From contig NZ_PDZH01000025.1 in the NCBI RefSeq assembly GCF_002735695.1, positions 1-44,530 on the forward strand: DNA of 44,530 nucleotides. Direction: 5' to 3'. Shown here in pieces: positions 44,368-44,530 of this stretch. Position 1 is the first letter of the stretch. Each line of letters opens with the position of its first letter. The translations under genes were made by a program, and so were the position numbers. The notes under the pieces were generated by a model. It had not been told where the DNA came from, searched no databases, and was given only the letters and a program-made list of their open reading frames with translations. The stretch is from Chitinimonas sp. BJB300 (GTDB lineage: Bacteria > Pseudomonadota > Gammaproteobacteria > Burkholderiales > Chitinimonadaceae).

Positions 44368-44530
44368 ACTGATGTTACGCAGTGCATACGCTAACCTGTC
44401 GCAATGAAGAACAAAGAACTCGATTTGTACACCGACTATTTGCTGAGCACGTTTGGCGCGGCGACAGCAACGGGCTTGTCGGCGATGGTAGGTGGTGCAG
44501 TGAGCCACGACCAGGTGACGCGTTTTTTGT
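44368..44530 (+). mobile_element. IS end (right copy, truncated by window edge)
   Basis: The terminus ACTGATGTTACGCAGTGCAT and the first 42 codons of the transposase match the left window edge in inverted orientation. The rest lies outside the window. Confidence 0.75.
44404..44530 (+). CDS. IS transposase, N-terminal fragment
   Basis: The 42 codons visible begin MKNKELDLYTDYLLSTF and include GLSAMVGGAVSHDQVTRFL, a start typical for multicopy IS transposases of the DDE type that I would place near IS4/IS701. No catalytic residues are inside the window. The upstream context differs by two bases from the left copy. Confidence 0.65.
   Translation, partial: MKNKELDLYTDYLLSTFGAATATGLSAMVGGAVSHDQVTRFL

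Overview
The window reads as a bacterial chromosome segment from a proteobacterium, most likely a betaproteobacterium. Three things point there: the neighbourhood dciA(DUF721) / M23 peptidase / secA, a complete LPS-core pair waaC-waaA, and periplasmic DsbA, MacAB-TolC and TRAP systems of proteobacterial type. I cannot name the genus. Both ends of the window lie inside the same insertion sequence in opposite orientation, so the segment probably represents a contig that ends in a multicopy IS.

Layout, left to right. 1-1200: IS end, then dsbA between two direct copies of a ~145-bp dispersed repeat. 1191-7008 (minus): a six-gene Mrp-type Na+/H+ antiporter operon (mrpA with fused B domain, then C, D, E, F, G), every junction overlapping. 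7454-7873: glyoxalase I. 7976-18190 (minus): one 10.2-kb gene for a LapA-like giant surface adhesin with an N-terminal retention module and LapG-type di-alanine site, many VCBS and cadherin-like repeats, a PA14-like domain, RTX repeats and a type I secretion tail. 18916-19090: two tRNA-Lys genes.

19091-21188 is the most unusual part. It is gene-poor but holds three very small genes (59, 71 and 56 codons) whose products all start with a 15-residue double-glycine leader like that of microcin V. Two of them sit behind duplicated upstream regions carrying a hairpin with compensatory base changes. Convergent to them is a macA-macB-outer membrane factor operon (21189-25623, minus), a plausible but unproven export route.

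25887-33090 (minus) looks like one operon: a WaaE-type glycosyltransferase, a cyclic-nucleotide-domain/patatin phospholipase, a one-module NRPS (C-A-T-TE) and a VTT/DedA-like membrane protein. The last three genes overlap. This suggests an uncharacterised lipid- or envelope-linked aminoacyl product. 33171-35403: waaC and waaA. 35436-39721: dciA (minus), then an M23 peptidase and secA (plus). 39859-43966: a DctS/DctR two-component system divergent from the TRAP binding protein gene dctP. The 3' end of dctP has been rewritten by a 142-bp IS5-like miniature element. After that come another ~146-bp repeat and the second IS end; no dctQ or dctM is present.

Housekeeping envelope functions (DsbA, LPS core, SecA, M23) are thus interleaved with accessory ones (giant adhesin, double-glycine peptides, MacAB, NRPS operon) and with small mobile repeats at the edges.
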